Origin: Bremia lactucae
Taxonomy: Eukaryota; Oomycota; Peronosporomycetes; Peronosporales; Peronosporaceae
Direction: 5' to 3'
NCBI RefSeq assembly: GCF_004359215.1
Contig: NC_090620.1
Location: 1,981,660-2,045,659 of the forward strand
Length of the DNA stretch: 64,000 nucleotides
The notes below the pieces were generated by a model that had not been told where the DNA came from, did not search any database, and saw only the letters and a program-made list of their open reading frames with translations. Positions within the stretch are counted from its first letter, which is position 1. The number at the start of each line of letters is the position of its first letter. The position numbers and the translations under genes are program-made. Shown in pieces: positions 43,535 to 55,051 of the stretch.

Positions 43535-44319
43535 TCATCTTGGCGAATGCATCAAGCTTTGCTTGATACCTTCAAGCGAACGCTGACAATCAGCGTTCCA
43601 AAACCATTTCTCGTCTTTTTTATGAGACGAGAGAGATGAACTGTCATCTCGCCATAATTGCGTGAGTACTTGTGCAAGTACGCCGCTAGCCAAGGAACTT
43701 TCTAAGTCCCTTGACATCGACTCGAACTGGTCAGTCGATAATTGCCTTGATCTTTCAGGGATCAGGGTGCACGCCGCCTTTACCGACGATTCACCGAAGA
43801 AGATGTATTTCACTTGCAGAGAATATACACTTTTTTTAGACTTACGTACAACTTATGCTTTCACATACGTGTAAGAACCTACGAAAGTGAGTTTTGTGAA
43901 CTTCCACGTCCGTCTTTCCGTCAACAGCCCGGCTATGGACAAAAACATTGTCAAATTAGGTGCGAATTCTCGCACTGGTCTCAGCAGATTCGTTTCGCAT
44001 CTGTTGAATGTTGCAGGGGCGTTACTAAGGCCCTGTGACATTACTATTACTAGCCTTTCTTAGAGCATCCCACTGGGAGTGCTCACTCCTGTGTACGGGA
44101 TATCCCGTTCACGCATAAGGATCTGATAAAATTTATCCATCAGATCCGTATACGAAAAGATGATACTCTTAATTATACCATCTATGATTACGTCTTTTCT
44201 GAGTATCGGCGTTGGAGCCAGTACCGTTGCAGCAATCATTTTATTGAATGTGTGCACTATCCGCCACCTCCTGTGGCCCTTCGCACACTGAAGGTCGGAG
44301 AGCTATGGTCGACTCCCTT
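43535..44319 (-). pseudogene. Gypsy E1 reverse transcriptase
   Basis: From 44319: a VRES start, then HSSPTFSVRRATGG, WRIVHTFNKMIAATVLAPTP, LRKDVIIDGIIKSIIFSYTD, MDKFYQILMRERDIPYTGVS, PSGML, MSQGLSNAPATFNRCETNLL, and a connection domain at 43813-43535. The YxDD region is frameshifted near 43950-43900. The RT N-terminus lies in the inverted segment, ending at 46711. Confidence 0.8.
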
Positions 44320-46711
44320 ACATCGCTCATGAGTGCAGTCCCCCACGCCCAGTACCGAGAGGTACTGAATGTACTTATGGATACAATGCCAGAAAGGGCA
44401 ACGGTCGCGGGTCCGATGTTGTTGCGAAATCGCAACAGCGAGGCGAACCGCCAGAAAACGGTCGGGGTCAGAAGGGGCGCAACCCCTACTGATCCAGCAA
44501 CCCCAACAGAATTTGAAAAACAATTCTTGACGAAGGTGCTCCGGACACACAATCATTATGAGTCTCTACACCCGGCGATGAAGTATCTCTCATCACCTTG
44601 AAGTTGAAAGTGACAAATAATTTGTCACTCAGAGCTCTAGTGGACTGCGGAGCGTCGAATAACTCTATTCGTCGCCAGTCACTAGAGGGTTGTAGGCTCA
44701 AATATGTTGAGCGCGACATCCCTCCAACGAGGATGACGGTGCGTCTAGCGACAGGCGCATCGATAACAGTAATGAAACGCGTAGTGAAATTTCACTACAC
44801 GTTAAGAGATTTACAGTATGATGATGATTTCATCGTACTGGATTTGGATGACAAATTTGATGTCATCCTAGGTTTACCTTGGCTCAGAAAATACGAGCCA
44901 AGGATCAGCTGGCAGCATCGATCCGTAAAGATGCCTGCCACTTGTCCATCAGATGGCNNNNNNNNNNNNNNNNNNNNNNNNNNNNNNNNNNNNNNNNNNN
45001 NNNNNNNNNNNNNNNNNNNNNNNNNNNNNNNNNNNNNNNNNNNNNNNNNNNNNNNNNNNNNNNNNNNNNNNNNNNNNNNNNNNNNNNNNNNNNNNNNNNN
45101 NNNNNNNNNNNNNNNNNNNNNNNNNNNNNNNNNNNNNNNNNNNNNNNNNNNNNNNNNNNNNNNNNNNNNNNNNNNNNNNNNNNNNNNNNNNNNNNNNNNN
45201 NNNNNNNNNNNNNNNNNNNNNNNNNNNNNNNNNNNNNNNNNNNNNNNNNNNNNNNNNNNNNNNNNNNNNNNNNNNNNNNNNNNNNNNNNNNNNNNNNNNN
45301 NNNNNNNNNNNNNNNNNNNNNNNNNNNNNNNNNNNNNNNNNNNNNNNNNNNNNNNNNNNNNNNNNNNNNNNNNNNNNNNNNNNNNNNNNNNNNNNNNNNN
45401 NNNNNNNNNNNNNNNNNNNNNNNNNNNNNNNNNNNNNNNNNNNNNNNNNNNNNNNNNNNNNNNNNNNNNNNNNNNNNNNNNNNNNNNNNNNNNNNNNNNN
45501 NNNNNNNNNNNNNNNNNNNNNNNNNNNNNNNNNNNNNNNNNNNNNNNNNNNNNNNNNNNNNNNNNNNNNNNNNNNNNNNNNNNNNNNNNNNNNNNNNNNN
45601 NNNNNNNNNNNNNNNNNNNNNNNNNNNNNNNNNGGTTTACCTTGGCTCAGAAAATACGAGCCAAGGATCAGCTGGCAGCATCGATCCGTAAAGATGCCTG
45701 CCACTTGTTCATCAGATGGCCATCTGATGAACGTCTTGGAGCGTCCACAAGCGTGTGGATGTACTACGAGTGAGTGCGATGGCCTCACTTGTGGTACGGT
45801 CGTTAGTACAACCGCACAAGATCACAGTGTGATTACCAATCACAATGTGGAGTCAGCTGCCGGCGGCTGTGCGAATGCACAGGCGGCGCCGAGGGTCCAC
45901 CACTCGAAGAAGTCGAGTGGATTGAGACATGAATGTACGCCTGGCGGGCGACATTCAAGGAATATACCGGTTGCCCCAAAGGGACAACACAATGATCCTA
46001 GGTCGAGTAGAGAGTCGACCGTGGAGAATCCGACTGTGATAGCGCCATCACACTCGGAAGACGTTGAGGATATAGGTCCCCACGTACTTGAGGAGAATCT
46101 TCTCAAATAGTTGAAGTAACTAGACTTCAAGATCCCGAGGGATTAATCCCTCGGCAGCCTGTGGATAAATCCCAGGAAGAAAACGAAGCATTTAATGTCT
46201 TAATTAATGACGGTATAAGAGTAGCTGCTTACACTCTTGATCTGTATGCGCCTCCATAGTTAACTTCGATGATAACTCAATTACCAACCCTAGAACCTAA
46301 GCGGTTCTTGAGAGATCTGCATGGTAGTAAAATCAAGCAGATCTGCGTACTCGTCACGGAGGACGATTACGTTACCATATCAGTCAGCGGATTTTTTACA
46401 GGGAACGAACGGGTTCTCAACAGCTCATCGATGGACGAAAGTGTCCTCGATGTGAAGACTCGGATTGAGAGATATACTACTTAATCCTGGGAGTCACTTA
46501 AGACAAATCCTGCATACGAGGATTTGATTGAATTCAGGGATGTATTTCCTGAAGCAGTTCCATGCGAGTTGCCTAAGAATAAAGGCACTCGACATGAGAT
46601 CGAGCACAAACCGGGCTCGAATTTCTGTATCATGAAGCAGTAGCCACTGCCTCGTGAACAAGTACTTGCGATCGATAAATTCTTTATTGATCGATTTAAA
46701 GCAAGCCTAGT
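44320..46711 (+). pseudogene. Inverted segment of E1: gag end, protease, spacer, RT start
   Basis: On the plus strand: second half of the gag zinc knuckle (IAHEC at 44322-44336), a gag-protease linker, protease from about 44600 (ALVDCGASNNSIRRQSLEG, MTVRLATGASITV, DDKFDVILGLPWLRKYEP), the MNVLERPQACGCTTSE spacer (45720-46110), KQICVLVTEDDYV at 46340-46380, and the RT start to FIDRFKASLV at 46711. Protease residues are closer to the norm than in the copy at the left edge (1-1735). Interrupted by the N-run at 44958-45633. Confidence 0.85.
44958..45633. other. Assembly gap (676 N), probably spurious
   Basis: The 87 bases before the gap (44871-44957) and the 87 after it (45634-45720) are the same except for one C/T difference. 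In the homologous copy at 1-1735 the protease and spacer are contiguous with no insert at this point. The two contig ends probably overlap and no sequence is missing. Confidence 0.9.
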
Positions 46712-47580
46712 GTCCTAACTTTTGACAGCGATTGCATTTCTGCAATCGCTTATTGTTCGAAAAGCGAGTTTTCTCGCTTTCGACATAAGAGAGGTCTACG
46801 GTTCTGGAAATCCAAGCTCGTGTCATCTTGAAGAACGATATGATGACGAACTAGCTTAAGCATCTCAAGCTAAAGTCCGCCTGTTCCGCAACTAATATTG
46901 TTTCTTCAAGCGTATCCAGTTCCAAGCGGAACATGTTGGTCTTTACGGGACCATCCGTAAGACCTTGCATGAACACGTAATTAACGTGTGTTCATGAATT
47001 GGGTTGTTCGTGACACAACTCGCTAAGAGTTGTATGTGCTGGGAATAAGCGTGAACATCACGCTTGCCTTGCTTGAGTTTCAGAAGATCTGATTGAGCTC
47101 TGAACCCAGCCCTGGGCGGTTCAAACGTCTGTTTGAGCCGGGCTTAGAAAGCCTCTAGCGACATTAAGATCTATGGGTTGTGCAACTTAAGACCAAGTGA
47201 TCAAGTTTCAGACCTGCCAAATTTGCCTGAGCAAATGCGACTTGCATTTGCTCGTCGACGATTTGACGAGCCCTTATGGCATCGTCCAACTCGACAAACC
47301 ATATTAAGAGGGAGTCTTCTTCGACTTCCCTATACTTAAAGATGTCAATCCTTAAGATTTCAGGACGACGCGTGTGCGTCATCCCAGGTATAGGGGTCTG
47401 TACCTATTGTAATCTCAACAGTTCTGCCTGTTGAGAGCCTTGCTGATTAAGCAAGGCTACCTTTTCCTTCTCCTCGTCAAGTTCATGTTGTATGAACGTG
47501 GCGATAGCTGAATGGAGGGCATCTCTGTCCAACCCGGACAGCATGGCCAAGATGGCATCGTTCCTTACGGTCGAACTCAT
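46712..47580 (-). pseudogene. Gypsy E1 gag
   Basis: ATG at 47580: MSSTVRNDAILAMLSGLDRD, then ATFIQHELDEEKEKVALLNQ. The second part, 47382-47164, reads RRPEILRIDIFKYREVEEDS, LLIWFVELDDAIRARQIVDE, a typical capsid N-terminal region. It ends at the first half of a zinc knuckle (CNRCQKLG) at 46712, exactly at the inversion border. Frames are broken in the middle third. Confidence 0.8.
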
Positions 47581-47609
47581 TCGTTCGACCGCACTTTTTC
47601 TATATTAAT

Positions 47610-47735
47610 TAGAAAGCTACCCATGGATAAGTTCCTAGCAAATTACCATTTAAAGTAATATTCTCCAAATATTCTCTACCTTTTAGATAATACATTAATT
47701 AACAACCACCCCGTTTCATGGGGTGCCGTAGACAT
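47610..47735 (-). repeat. 5' LTR remnant of Gypsy E1
   Basis: CTACCCATGGATAAGTTCC ... TTAACAACCACCCCG matches 39778-39880 of the 3' LTR in the same orientation. The rest of this LTR is deleted. Confidence 0.65.
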
Positions 47736-47988
47736 TTTCCTAATTGTATTCTCATTTAATATTCCTCTTAAAGAAAATAATATTTTTCTGTTCAGGTAAA
47801 AGTTGTCGTCCGAGATCAACCTGCTGGTTTTTCTTTGCCGTTGCAGCCACACCAAAGAAATAGCTGCTCACAATGCCAGCGACAAATTACCCGATGAACA
47901 ACACGCCACTTCATTCCTTCAGCAACAAACTGACTGTGTCATTATAGCTTGTACATTTAAACCCATTTCCGTTCTCCTGTTGAAAAGA

Positions 47989-50148
47989 TTACAAAACCTC
48001 TGCAGCCTCTAGAATTAAATAAACGATCGAGGCGCCAAGTGCCAGTAGCGCCACCACCAAAACCCGTTGCCGACGAATGCGAGCTCGATATAGCTTTTCA
48101 ATCCTCAAGTCCTTTGACGTGATCACGAGCCAGTGTTTATCTTTCAATGCATCATGGAGATAGCTTATGATATCCCACCCATCGTGCGATTGAATAGACC
48201 AATGACCATCCGACGTGGTGACAACGTAACCTTTGGGGTACTGCAAATAAGGCACAAACACCTCGGTCGAAGGCATGGCAACTTCACGAGATTTGCTACG
48301 ATCTGAAACATACTCCAATTCGTAGCGTACCCGCTCAAGAGAGAACGCCGACTTGAAAGGAATCCCCACAATTCGGGTGGCATACGGCCGCACAAACGCG
48401 TGAGCGGCTCGAGCACACGCGTCTCGTTCGGAATGCGTCAAACGAGCTTCTTCCACTAATCGAGGGGGTTTGTCAACACTTACAAGACTTAAATCTTCTC
48501 GATTCCACTGATCGCCAAATTCATTGCAATTATCCGGAGTATAGCACCACAGCGTGAACGAGACCAACGTCGCTTCAAGACACGAAATCGTATGGTCCAA
48601 AGCACTTCGTTGGCACGTAAAGTCCCCGGTTCGAAACGCTTGGCCATGATTCATATTAAACGGAATTCCCGTCTCACCAATAAGCGTTGGTGCGTTCTTC
48701 ATCTGTTCGGACCCGTATTTCTTAATACTCGCAAGCTGCTGTAAATGCGTCTGGCGCACGGCCGTGTAGCCAAAAGCCGGTCGTCGTGTGCGAGGATCGA
48801 CGGTAAAATACGGATGCCACGCTTGCAGAAAGAGTGTGACACCGTCGTACCAATGCGTGGCATTCACAGCGCGAGGAATCACGTGGTCATTAATTTCAGG
48901 GAATTCTTCGATACTAAACTCGAGCGGTGGCAACTCGACAAATAGCAACGTGTGAGGCAAAATACGACGCATGCGTTCAGCAAATCGCTACAAGACAAGA
49001 AAATCAATCTCAATCAACTGCTTGTCCTTTCGTTCAAAACAACCCAAAGCCATTCGTACCGCGGCAAAAGGCACGTAACATTGGGCGCCAAATGAAATCG
49101 TTGCAAAGTGGTTAGGACGTAGCAAGATTGGCGTCCCTGTAGTCTCATCAACGTCCCAAATGCCTTCGTTTCGCCAAACACACTGTCGTCCTTCCTGCCA
49201 TGCTCGCAGACCATGACAATGGATCAAGACGACTTCATCGGGGCGTTGAAACACGTGCTGATTCAGACCATTGGACCATCGTTGAATCATTTGCTCGTGG
49301 CCATCGGCGAGCGCCATTCCTTGGAACGGTGTCGGAGCTAAATCGTACTTGAGTTCACCTGGATGAAAGTGTTGATTCAAGTCTTTCAGGCCCAAGTAAC
49401 CCGAAGACGGTTCGTTCATTGTACCAAAGCCAACGACGTTGGATAAACCCTTGAGAGCAAGAGCTAATTGAGCCATGGCATTTAGATAATGCGACTGGAG
49501 GTACTCTTGCACGGACATACCGTCAACAATACACGTTGGAGCGCACGTGGCACCGCCCCAAAAGAGCGAAAACATCGTGGCACACGCCATTTTAAAGTAA
49601 TTGGTCGGCCAGATCATTTTTGGATACTTGGCGACGTCGAGACCACACGTTTCCACACACAGTGCGGCTTTCGTTGCTTCAAAATGCTTGGGATTCAACC
49701 CCACGGCTTCCAATGTCCACAAAGGTGCGCCGTCGCCTCCTGTCCACCTCGACCATACATCTTGATGTGGATCGACGTAGATGCTGAGCCCATAGTCGGC
49801 TGCGATTGTCACAAGAGCTTTCACGTACTGCAGGTAAGCGTCGTCGTAGACCCCAGGGCCGCCGTGTTCAATCGCTTCCCACGTCACAATTAGTCGCAAT
49901 AACGTCAAGCCCCAGCGCTGCAACCGCGCAAAATGCCCGCGTGCTTCATTCAGTGGAAATGGCCGATTCACGAAAGACACGGACCGAGCGCCATCAAAAA
50001 AACTGCTGCTCGAGTGGCGGTCCGTATGCTGGTACCCGAATGGAAACTTGGACGAACCACCAAGATTCACGCCACGTAAAAGCCGCACGCGGCCTTGCGC
50101 GTCGACAAAGTGGCCATGACGAATGCTCACGGAGTCGGGGGACGCCAT
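47989..50148 (-). CDS. GH5 (subfamily 12-like) beta-glucosidase, tail-anchored
   Basis: Two exons: 50148-49060 and 48987-47989; intron 49059-48988 (72 nt, GTACGA...TTGTAG). Protein 695 residues. N-terminus has VRLLRGVNLGGSSKFPFGYQ; the acid/base Glu246 lies in TMNEPSSGYLG and the likely nucleophile Glu468 in TLIGETGIPF. This pairing, the length and the RGVNLGG start fit the GH5_12 group of glucocerebrosidase and sterol-glucosidase enzymes (fungal EGCrP1/2), which remove glucose from glucosylceramide or steryl glucosides. The last 25 residues (VLVVALLALGASIVYLILEA) form a membrane segment after a basic stretch, so a C-terminal anchor facing the cytosol is likely. Divergent from the kinase gene, about 900 bp away. 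Intact. Confidence 0.9.
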
Positions 50149-51048
50149 CGGCAGGTTTTTCTATTCTGTGACTACATGGAACTCGATTTTTGACCAATCA
50201 GAAGGACAGAATATGCTGCACGGGCACTAGATGCCTTGGTTACTTTTTATAACGGCAAAGAGTGACGCCGAGAGACGGATGGTTTACGGGAAGGACTCTT
50301 GAAGCCACGATTCGCTTGTCTACCAAGGACTACGAGGTAGCTAGCTGCCCTTATCTTGCACTACGTGTCTAGATGACATCTTGGTACCAGTTGTGCGCAC
50401 AAAGGTAGGACCAATGGGAGTACGTGGGTATGACGTACCCACCCACCCGCACTAAGTCAGAAACACCCACACCCTACACGTCATCGTTTCATCAACACGA
50501 TGACTTGGTGCAGATCTGATGCGCACGAGCTTACAAACGCCTCGACGCGTCCTTGTCAATGCGTTGTGACTTGAGAAACAAACTTCGGTGTCGTTACGCG
50601 GAGCACGTACGGCCGTCGCAGCAACTAGACGTTGCTTCGATAAATCCTCGTACAAGGCATAGCCTGCGGTTTCGCATACTGATTGGGTTACACTGTAGTG
50701 CAATGTAACGCAGTAGCCGTTACGGCATAAACCTTCTATATCTAATGTTAAACGTCGCCCGAAGGTTCCGGCACTCGCATGAGATAGTGCCCAATCAGAT
50801 GATGCGGGCTAACCAGTTGCTCAATGCTTGACTAAGACGGAAGAGGGGAGGTTAAAAGGTCCCCTCCGAATCAAAGCCTGGAGACTCGCCCCCTCATTGT
50901 GCAACCGCAATCGAACACGTTCAAAGCCTCGTTCTTCTCTCAGTCGCATTCTCAAGACCCGGACGCGAGGGGAAAAAAGTCGGCATCCTCGTCGTGCCTC
51001 TTGATCCTCTTGATCGTGTTTACCTTGTTTATATATACATTGTCCGTC
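50149..51048. other. Divergent intergenic region
   Basis: 900 bases between the glucosidase (-) and the kinase (+), expected to hold both promoters and 5' UTRs. An 83-codon minus-strand open frame at 50703-50452 has no recognisable motif and is not called. A short inverted repeat (GTGGGTA / TACCCAC) lies at 50424-50442. Just upstream of the kinase ATG the plus frame is open without an ATG, so it is read as 5' UTR. Confidence 0.4.
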
Positions 51049-52843
51049 ATGAGCTCCCCAGATGGCTACCACGGCCTGAAATTCGTGGGAATCATGGGCC
51101 ACGACAACGTGAGTCACAATGGCAGCAAGACGACCGTCTACTTTGTACAGGTACAGGTGCCCGAGGGCATGTTCATGGTCAAGCATCGGTACCACGAATT
51201 CAAGGAATTTCACGACAAGGTACGCACGAAACTCGTGCGATGAACACTTGCATCGACGACTTACAAGTGCCTCTTTTTTTTTAACTAGCTCTCTAGCGAC
51301 GGCTATCGTTGCCCCGCGCTTCCACCCAAGAAGTTCTTGGGCTCCTTGAATAAAGAGTTTATTGAAAAGCGACAACAAGAGTTGTCCAATTGGCTTCATT
51401 TGCTGTGCCAATTCGACCCGGCATCGGGCCATTCCGACCCACGTGCGTCCGAGCTTTTTCAAGACTTTATGCTGTCAAATGTACGACAACGGGACTTCTG
51501 GGAGTTCGTTCGAGTCGATATTTACGCTTGTTTTGTTGTTGTTGCAATAATTGCAGAAGGAGCCATTGGACAAGTACCAAGGCGCTCGAACGATTTCCTA
51601 CGACGCGACGCCGCCCACGTCGCAATCTTCGGAAGACGAAACGAGTATTTACAACACCCCTAAGACGACACTTGACGACTTTGAACTGCTGAAAGTCATT
51701 GGAAAAGGCTCGTACGGCAAAGTCACACTCGTACGGAAGAAAGAAGGCCAGCGTCTCTTTGCCATGAAGTCCCTTAATAAATCCAACGTCAAACGTCGCA
51801 ACCAGGTCGAGCACACACGCACGGAACGACGTGTGCTTGGACGAGCCAAGCATCCGTTTATTGTGCATCTCCACTATGCATTTCAGACGTCGCAGAAGCT
51901 CTACTTTGTGCTCGACTACTGTCCAGGAGGCGAGCTGTTCTTCCACTTGTCTCGGATGGAGAAGTTCACACCCGTCATGGCTCGATACTATTGCGCTGAA
52001 ATCACCCTCGCACTTGAGCATTTGCATGACCTTGGCGTCGTCTATCGGTACGTACGTTTCGTCCATTCTCAATGTTTTTTTTTTCGTCTTAGCATGCACT
52101 CGATGACTCGTTCTAGTGATCTCAAGCCCGAGAACATTCTCTTTGATCCAGTGGGGCATGTTCTACTCGGTACGTGTTGCATGCATTGGATTGAAAGTCT
52201 CGAGACTTGAATTCGTGACGTCGTGCTTGTTGGTGTAGCGGATTTTGGACTTGCGAAAGAAGGCATTACGGATGGCGCGGAAGGAACGAATTCAATGTGT
52301 GGCACGCCCGAGTACTTGCCACCGGAGATATTAGACCGGGTTGGACATGGCACGGCCGTGGATTGGTGGGCCATGGGCATGGTGCTGTACGAAATGCTCA
52401 CGGGATTGCCGCCGTGGTACACGCGCAATCGTCAGAAACTCTTTGATCGTGTGCGCAACGCGCCGTTGACATTTCCCGATGACGTAGACCCCGCCGCTCG
52501 GGACTTTATTGGTGGTTTGCTACGACGTGACCCCAATACGCGTCTTGGTAGTAAAAGTGCCGACGAAGTCAAGACGCATGCGTACTTTAGTGGCATGAAT
52601 TGGCAAGACTTGTACGATCGCAAGATTCCACCTCCTTTTAATCCGTGTGCAGCCGCCGGTAAGGCCGAAGAGACCAAGAACTTTGAAGCTGAGTTTACGA
52701 AAATGCAGATTAATAGCGTCGAGAACTCGGCGTTGGGGAGTTTGCGTGTGTCGGATGCATCGCGGCCATCGATGACGTTTCAGGGGTTTACGTACAACAC
52801 ACCAAACGACTTGTCTATGAGCAGCTCGGCAGGCCGAGGATAA
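51049..52843 (+). CDS. PX-domain AGC-family protein kinase
   Basis: Five exons: 51049-51219, 51289-51480, 51557-52047, 52117-52169, 52239-52843; introns 69, 76, 69 and 69 nt, all GT-AG, three with GTACG starts. Protein 503 residues. PX domain about residues 1-118 (KHRYHEFKEFHDK, then SSDGYRCPALPPKKFLG), which would bind phosphoinositides on endomembranes. Kinase domain about 162-415: GKGSYGKV loop 170-177, Lys192 in FAMK, catalytic Asp286 (YRDLKPEN, Tyr for the usual His), DFG 304-306, activation segment SMCGTPEY. C-terminal AGC tail with hydrophobic motif FQGFTY (483-488), Thr487 being the expected phosphosite. Closest in plan to SGK3/Ypk-type kinases. Codons 1-57 were chosen because the next upstream in-frame codons hold no ATG. 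Convergent with the Myb gene, 347 bp away. Confidence 0.93.
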
Positions 52844-53190
52844 GGGTAGTAGTGTAGATGGCGTGGTCCACCTCGTTCTATTGCGTTCAGAAACAAAGCA
52901 TATCAGCATGAAAAAAAAAAGATCAGGAGCGAGGGTGTTGTTGCAAGTGAGGGACATTGCACTTTCAAGGCAGAAAAAAACCAGAAGGAATCGTGGCAAG
53001 CACATGGTGTGCAGGAAAAAGGGGCGAATGGGGCAACGAAAACAGGAATTCGAGAGTGCATTTGGTTGACTTGAAAAATGCAAAAGACATTGGTCCGTCT
53101 GATGAGGTTTTAGTTTAAAAGGAAATACATTCTCGTGTGTGCAAAATCAAAGAACGTTGCGTCGAAACAGATGCTGCCATTTTACTTTCT

Positions 53191-54883
53191 TTAATCTTGG
53201 TCATTGCCGGTACAATTACCCTTCGTCTCGGTGGTCGTAACGCTTGGAAGTTGTTGAATTTTGCCATATTTGACTAAATTCCGAAATTTGTCCTTTAAGT
53301 CGACATTCGATCGCCCTTGAAGCTCGTTTGGGAACTTAGACTTGATTAGAACCCACACGTTCGAGTACGAGTGATAGAGTTGATACCCTTCCATTAAAGC
53401 TGTGACCTCCTCTTCTGTCCAGCGACTTCGTTTTGCCCCTCGTTGTTCCGTTGCCGCCACTTGATCGTCTTCTTTTCGAAGCTATATGGAAATTGCAATT
53501 AGTTCCTCAACCGCGAATGTTCCGTCATTACTCAATATAGTAAGTATACCCGTTTACGCGAGACCGCACGGCGGTCTTCTTGATCAATAGCTATCGAAGT
53601 TTTTGTTGCACGTCGAGGTATTGACACAGGTATTTCCTCGGTTGAGGATTCTTCCGACATATTGGAATGTATCGACTCGGTGGCCTCTTCATCCACTGAC
53701 AGCATCGTAGCACGATTAGCTCACCACTTTCAACAGGAGACAATGAAAACCCTCTGTACCCGTACAACCAACGTCTTCTTGATGTCGTTCGGGGTCAATA
53801 ACATCACGCTGGTGTTGAGGATCTCCTGGAATCGAGTATATCTGTGCAAAATGTTGCCATTCCTCTCGAGTCCCACGAAATTTCTTTTCCAATATCGTAC
53901 GTGAAATCCTTTTTCTACAATAGCAAACACAATTTCGTAATTATTCCTGTCAAGGGGTTGCTACAATTTCGTACTTAAACGGTTCCACTGGTACCGCTGG
54001 TAAGACAAGCTCGAGCTTTGTTGGACCGAGCGTGACGGACTCGATCACCCATAGTGCCCGCTTCATATCTCGCCGAAAGATTGCGTCATTCAAGTGGTGA
54101 CGCGCATAGAAAGCATCCCAGCAATCCTACAATCAATTTCACGACGCATGATTTTTTTCGACGTTTTTTCTTGAACACTTTTTTCCGACAAACCTTTGGT
54201 TCATTTTGTTTAAAAAGTAATTCAAAAGCCGTGAGGAATTTGGTTAAGTTGGCTCCATACCCACTTCTGTGGAAAAAGACCCTTTTTTAGACACTATTGG
54301 ACGAAAGATTACCTCGGTTTTTTTTTTTAATACCGTACTCGTTCATTGTATCTCGAATTAGTAAACACGTCTCGTATATTTCGTCCGTATAGCACAGGTC
54401 GTCGCTCTCGAGCTTAAATAACTCCGCATCGAGACCGTGGAATGCGGCAGCATACCTTTCGACCAGAAGCTACGGCATTACTCAATTAAATAGCCCGTTT
54501 CGATATCGACACAATTAAAAAAAACAGCATCTCACGTGGAAAAACAGCGGTGAATCGAATAAAGCGTGACTCGAGCGCGACGGCTGGACCGCGTCTAGAT
54601 ACAACAGTCGCTCGAATACAAAGACACTGTCCATGGGATTAGCATCCACTTCACGGCGCATGGCGGCCAGCAGTGCGCGCCGTCGGAACGAGCTCGACTC
54701 AGGAAGCTCTACGCCAGTTTTGCATAAAATCTCGGCGATGGCTGCAGAGAGGCAGGGATAATCAGCATTGCATGAGACTGCTAGAAAAATTTTCGAGAAG
54801 AAACTACCGTTGGCTTCGTCAAGCGCGCCAATGTGGCTTAGGAACTCGCCGCAGTACTCTAGCGCAACTCGACTGTCCGACAT
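53191..54883 (-). CDS. Telobox Myb/SANT DNA-binding protein (TRF-like)
   Basis: Seven exons: 54883-54536, 54469-54334, 54252-54194, 54126-53975, 53914-53760, 53695-53550, 53481-53191; introns 66, 81, 67, 60, 64 and 68 nt. Protein 428 residues. The C-terminal exon (residues 333-428) is a Myb/SANT domain: RSRWTEEEVTALMEGYQLY ... NVWVLIKSKFP ... then VDLKDKFRN (392-400), the telobox signature of telomeric-repeat-binding proteins (usual form VDLKDKWRN, here Phe for Trp). The N-terminal 230 residues are helical and could be the dimerisation region of TRF-type proteins, but this was not verified. A Ser/Glu-rich linker (NMSEESSTEEIP) separates the two. Predicted nuclear, binding double-stranded telomeric DNA. 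Its ATG is only 168 bp from that of TMEM208. Confidence 0.82.
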
Positions 54884-55051
54884 CAGTTTAAGAACTCAAT
54901 GAATACCCAGAAAGCGACATCGTTGGTTTCGGTATTCTTTTTGATAGGAATGCAGGGTTCTTTCCAAAGTATACATCGGATATTTTGGTTTCCTTTTGTA
55001 ATTAATAAATGAACCCGATTCTTTTTCAAAACCGTGTTGCCATCAATCCAA
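54884..55051. promoter_or_regulatory. Compact shared promoter region, Myb protein / TMEM208
   Basis: Only 168 bases separate the start codons of two divergent genes, so promoters and both 5' UTRs must lie here or overlap the genes. It is AT-rich with pyrimidine runs; no certain oomycete initiator was identified. Confidence 0.5.

Larger units (their letters stand above)
39467..47735 (-). mobile_element. Gypsy family E element E1, nearly full length, with inversion
   Basis: Minus-strand element of about 8.3 kb as assembled. Order on the minus strand: 5' LTR remnant (47735-47610), gag (47580-46712), then a segment in reverse orientation holding the gag end, protease and RT start (44320-46711), RT (44319-43500), RNase H and integrase (43500-41843), an opposite-strand ORF region (40026-41631), purine tract, 3' LTR (39467-39906). 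Coding parts contain stops and frameshifts. The 5' LTR has lost about 300 bases next to gag together with the primer site. Confidence 0.85.

Noticed and set aside
44879..46110. Long open frames across the N-run at 44958-45633
   Set aside because: They are open only because N is read as X; the flanks are duplicated and no real protein is supported.
48988..48990. In-frame TAG splitting the GH5 gene, suggesting a pseudogene or stop readthrough
   Set aside because: The TAG is the last three bases of a 72-nt intron with a GTACGA donor and a pyrimidine-rich acceptor; splicing restores one frame and the family sequence continues across it.
50452..50703. 83-codon minus-strand open frame between two genes
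   Set aside because: No motif or homology recognised; it lies in a divergent promoter region and can be chance.
50899..51048. N-terminal extension of the kinase with a hydrophobic segment, a possible signal anchor
   Set aside because: This open stretch starts with GTG, not ATG; the first ATG is at 51049, directly before the PX domain, so it is read as 5' UTR.
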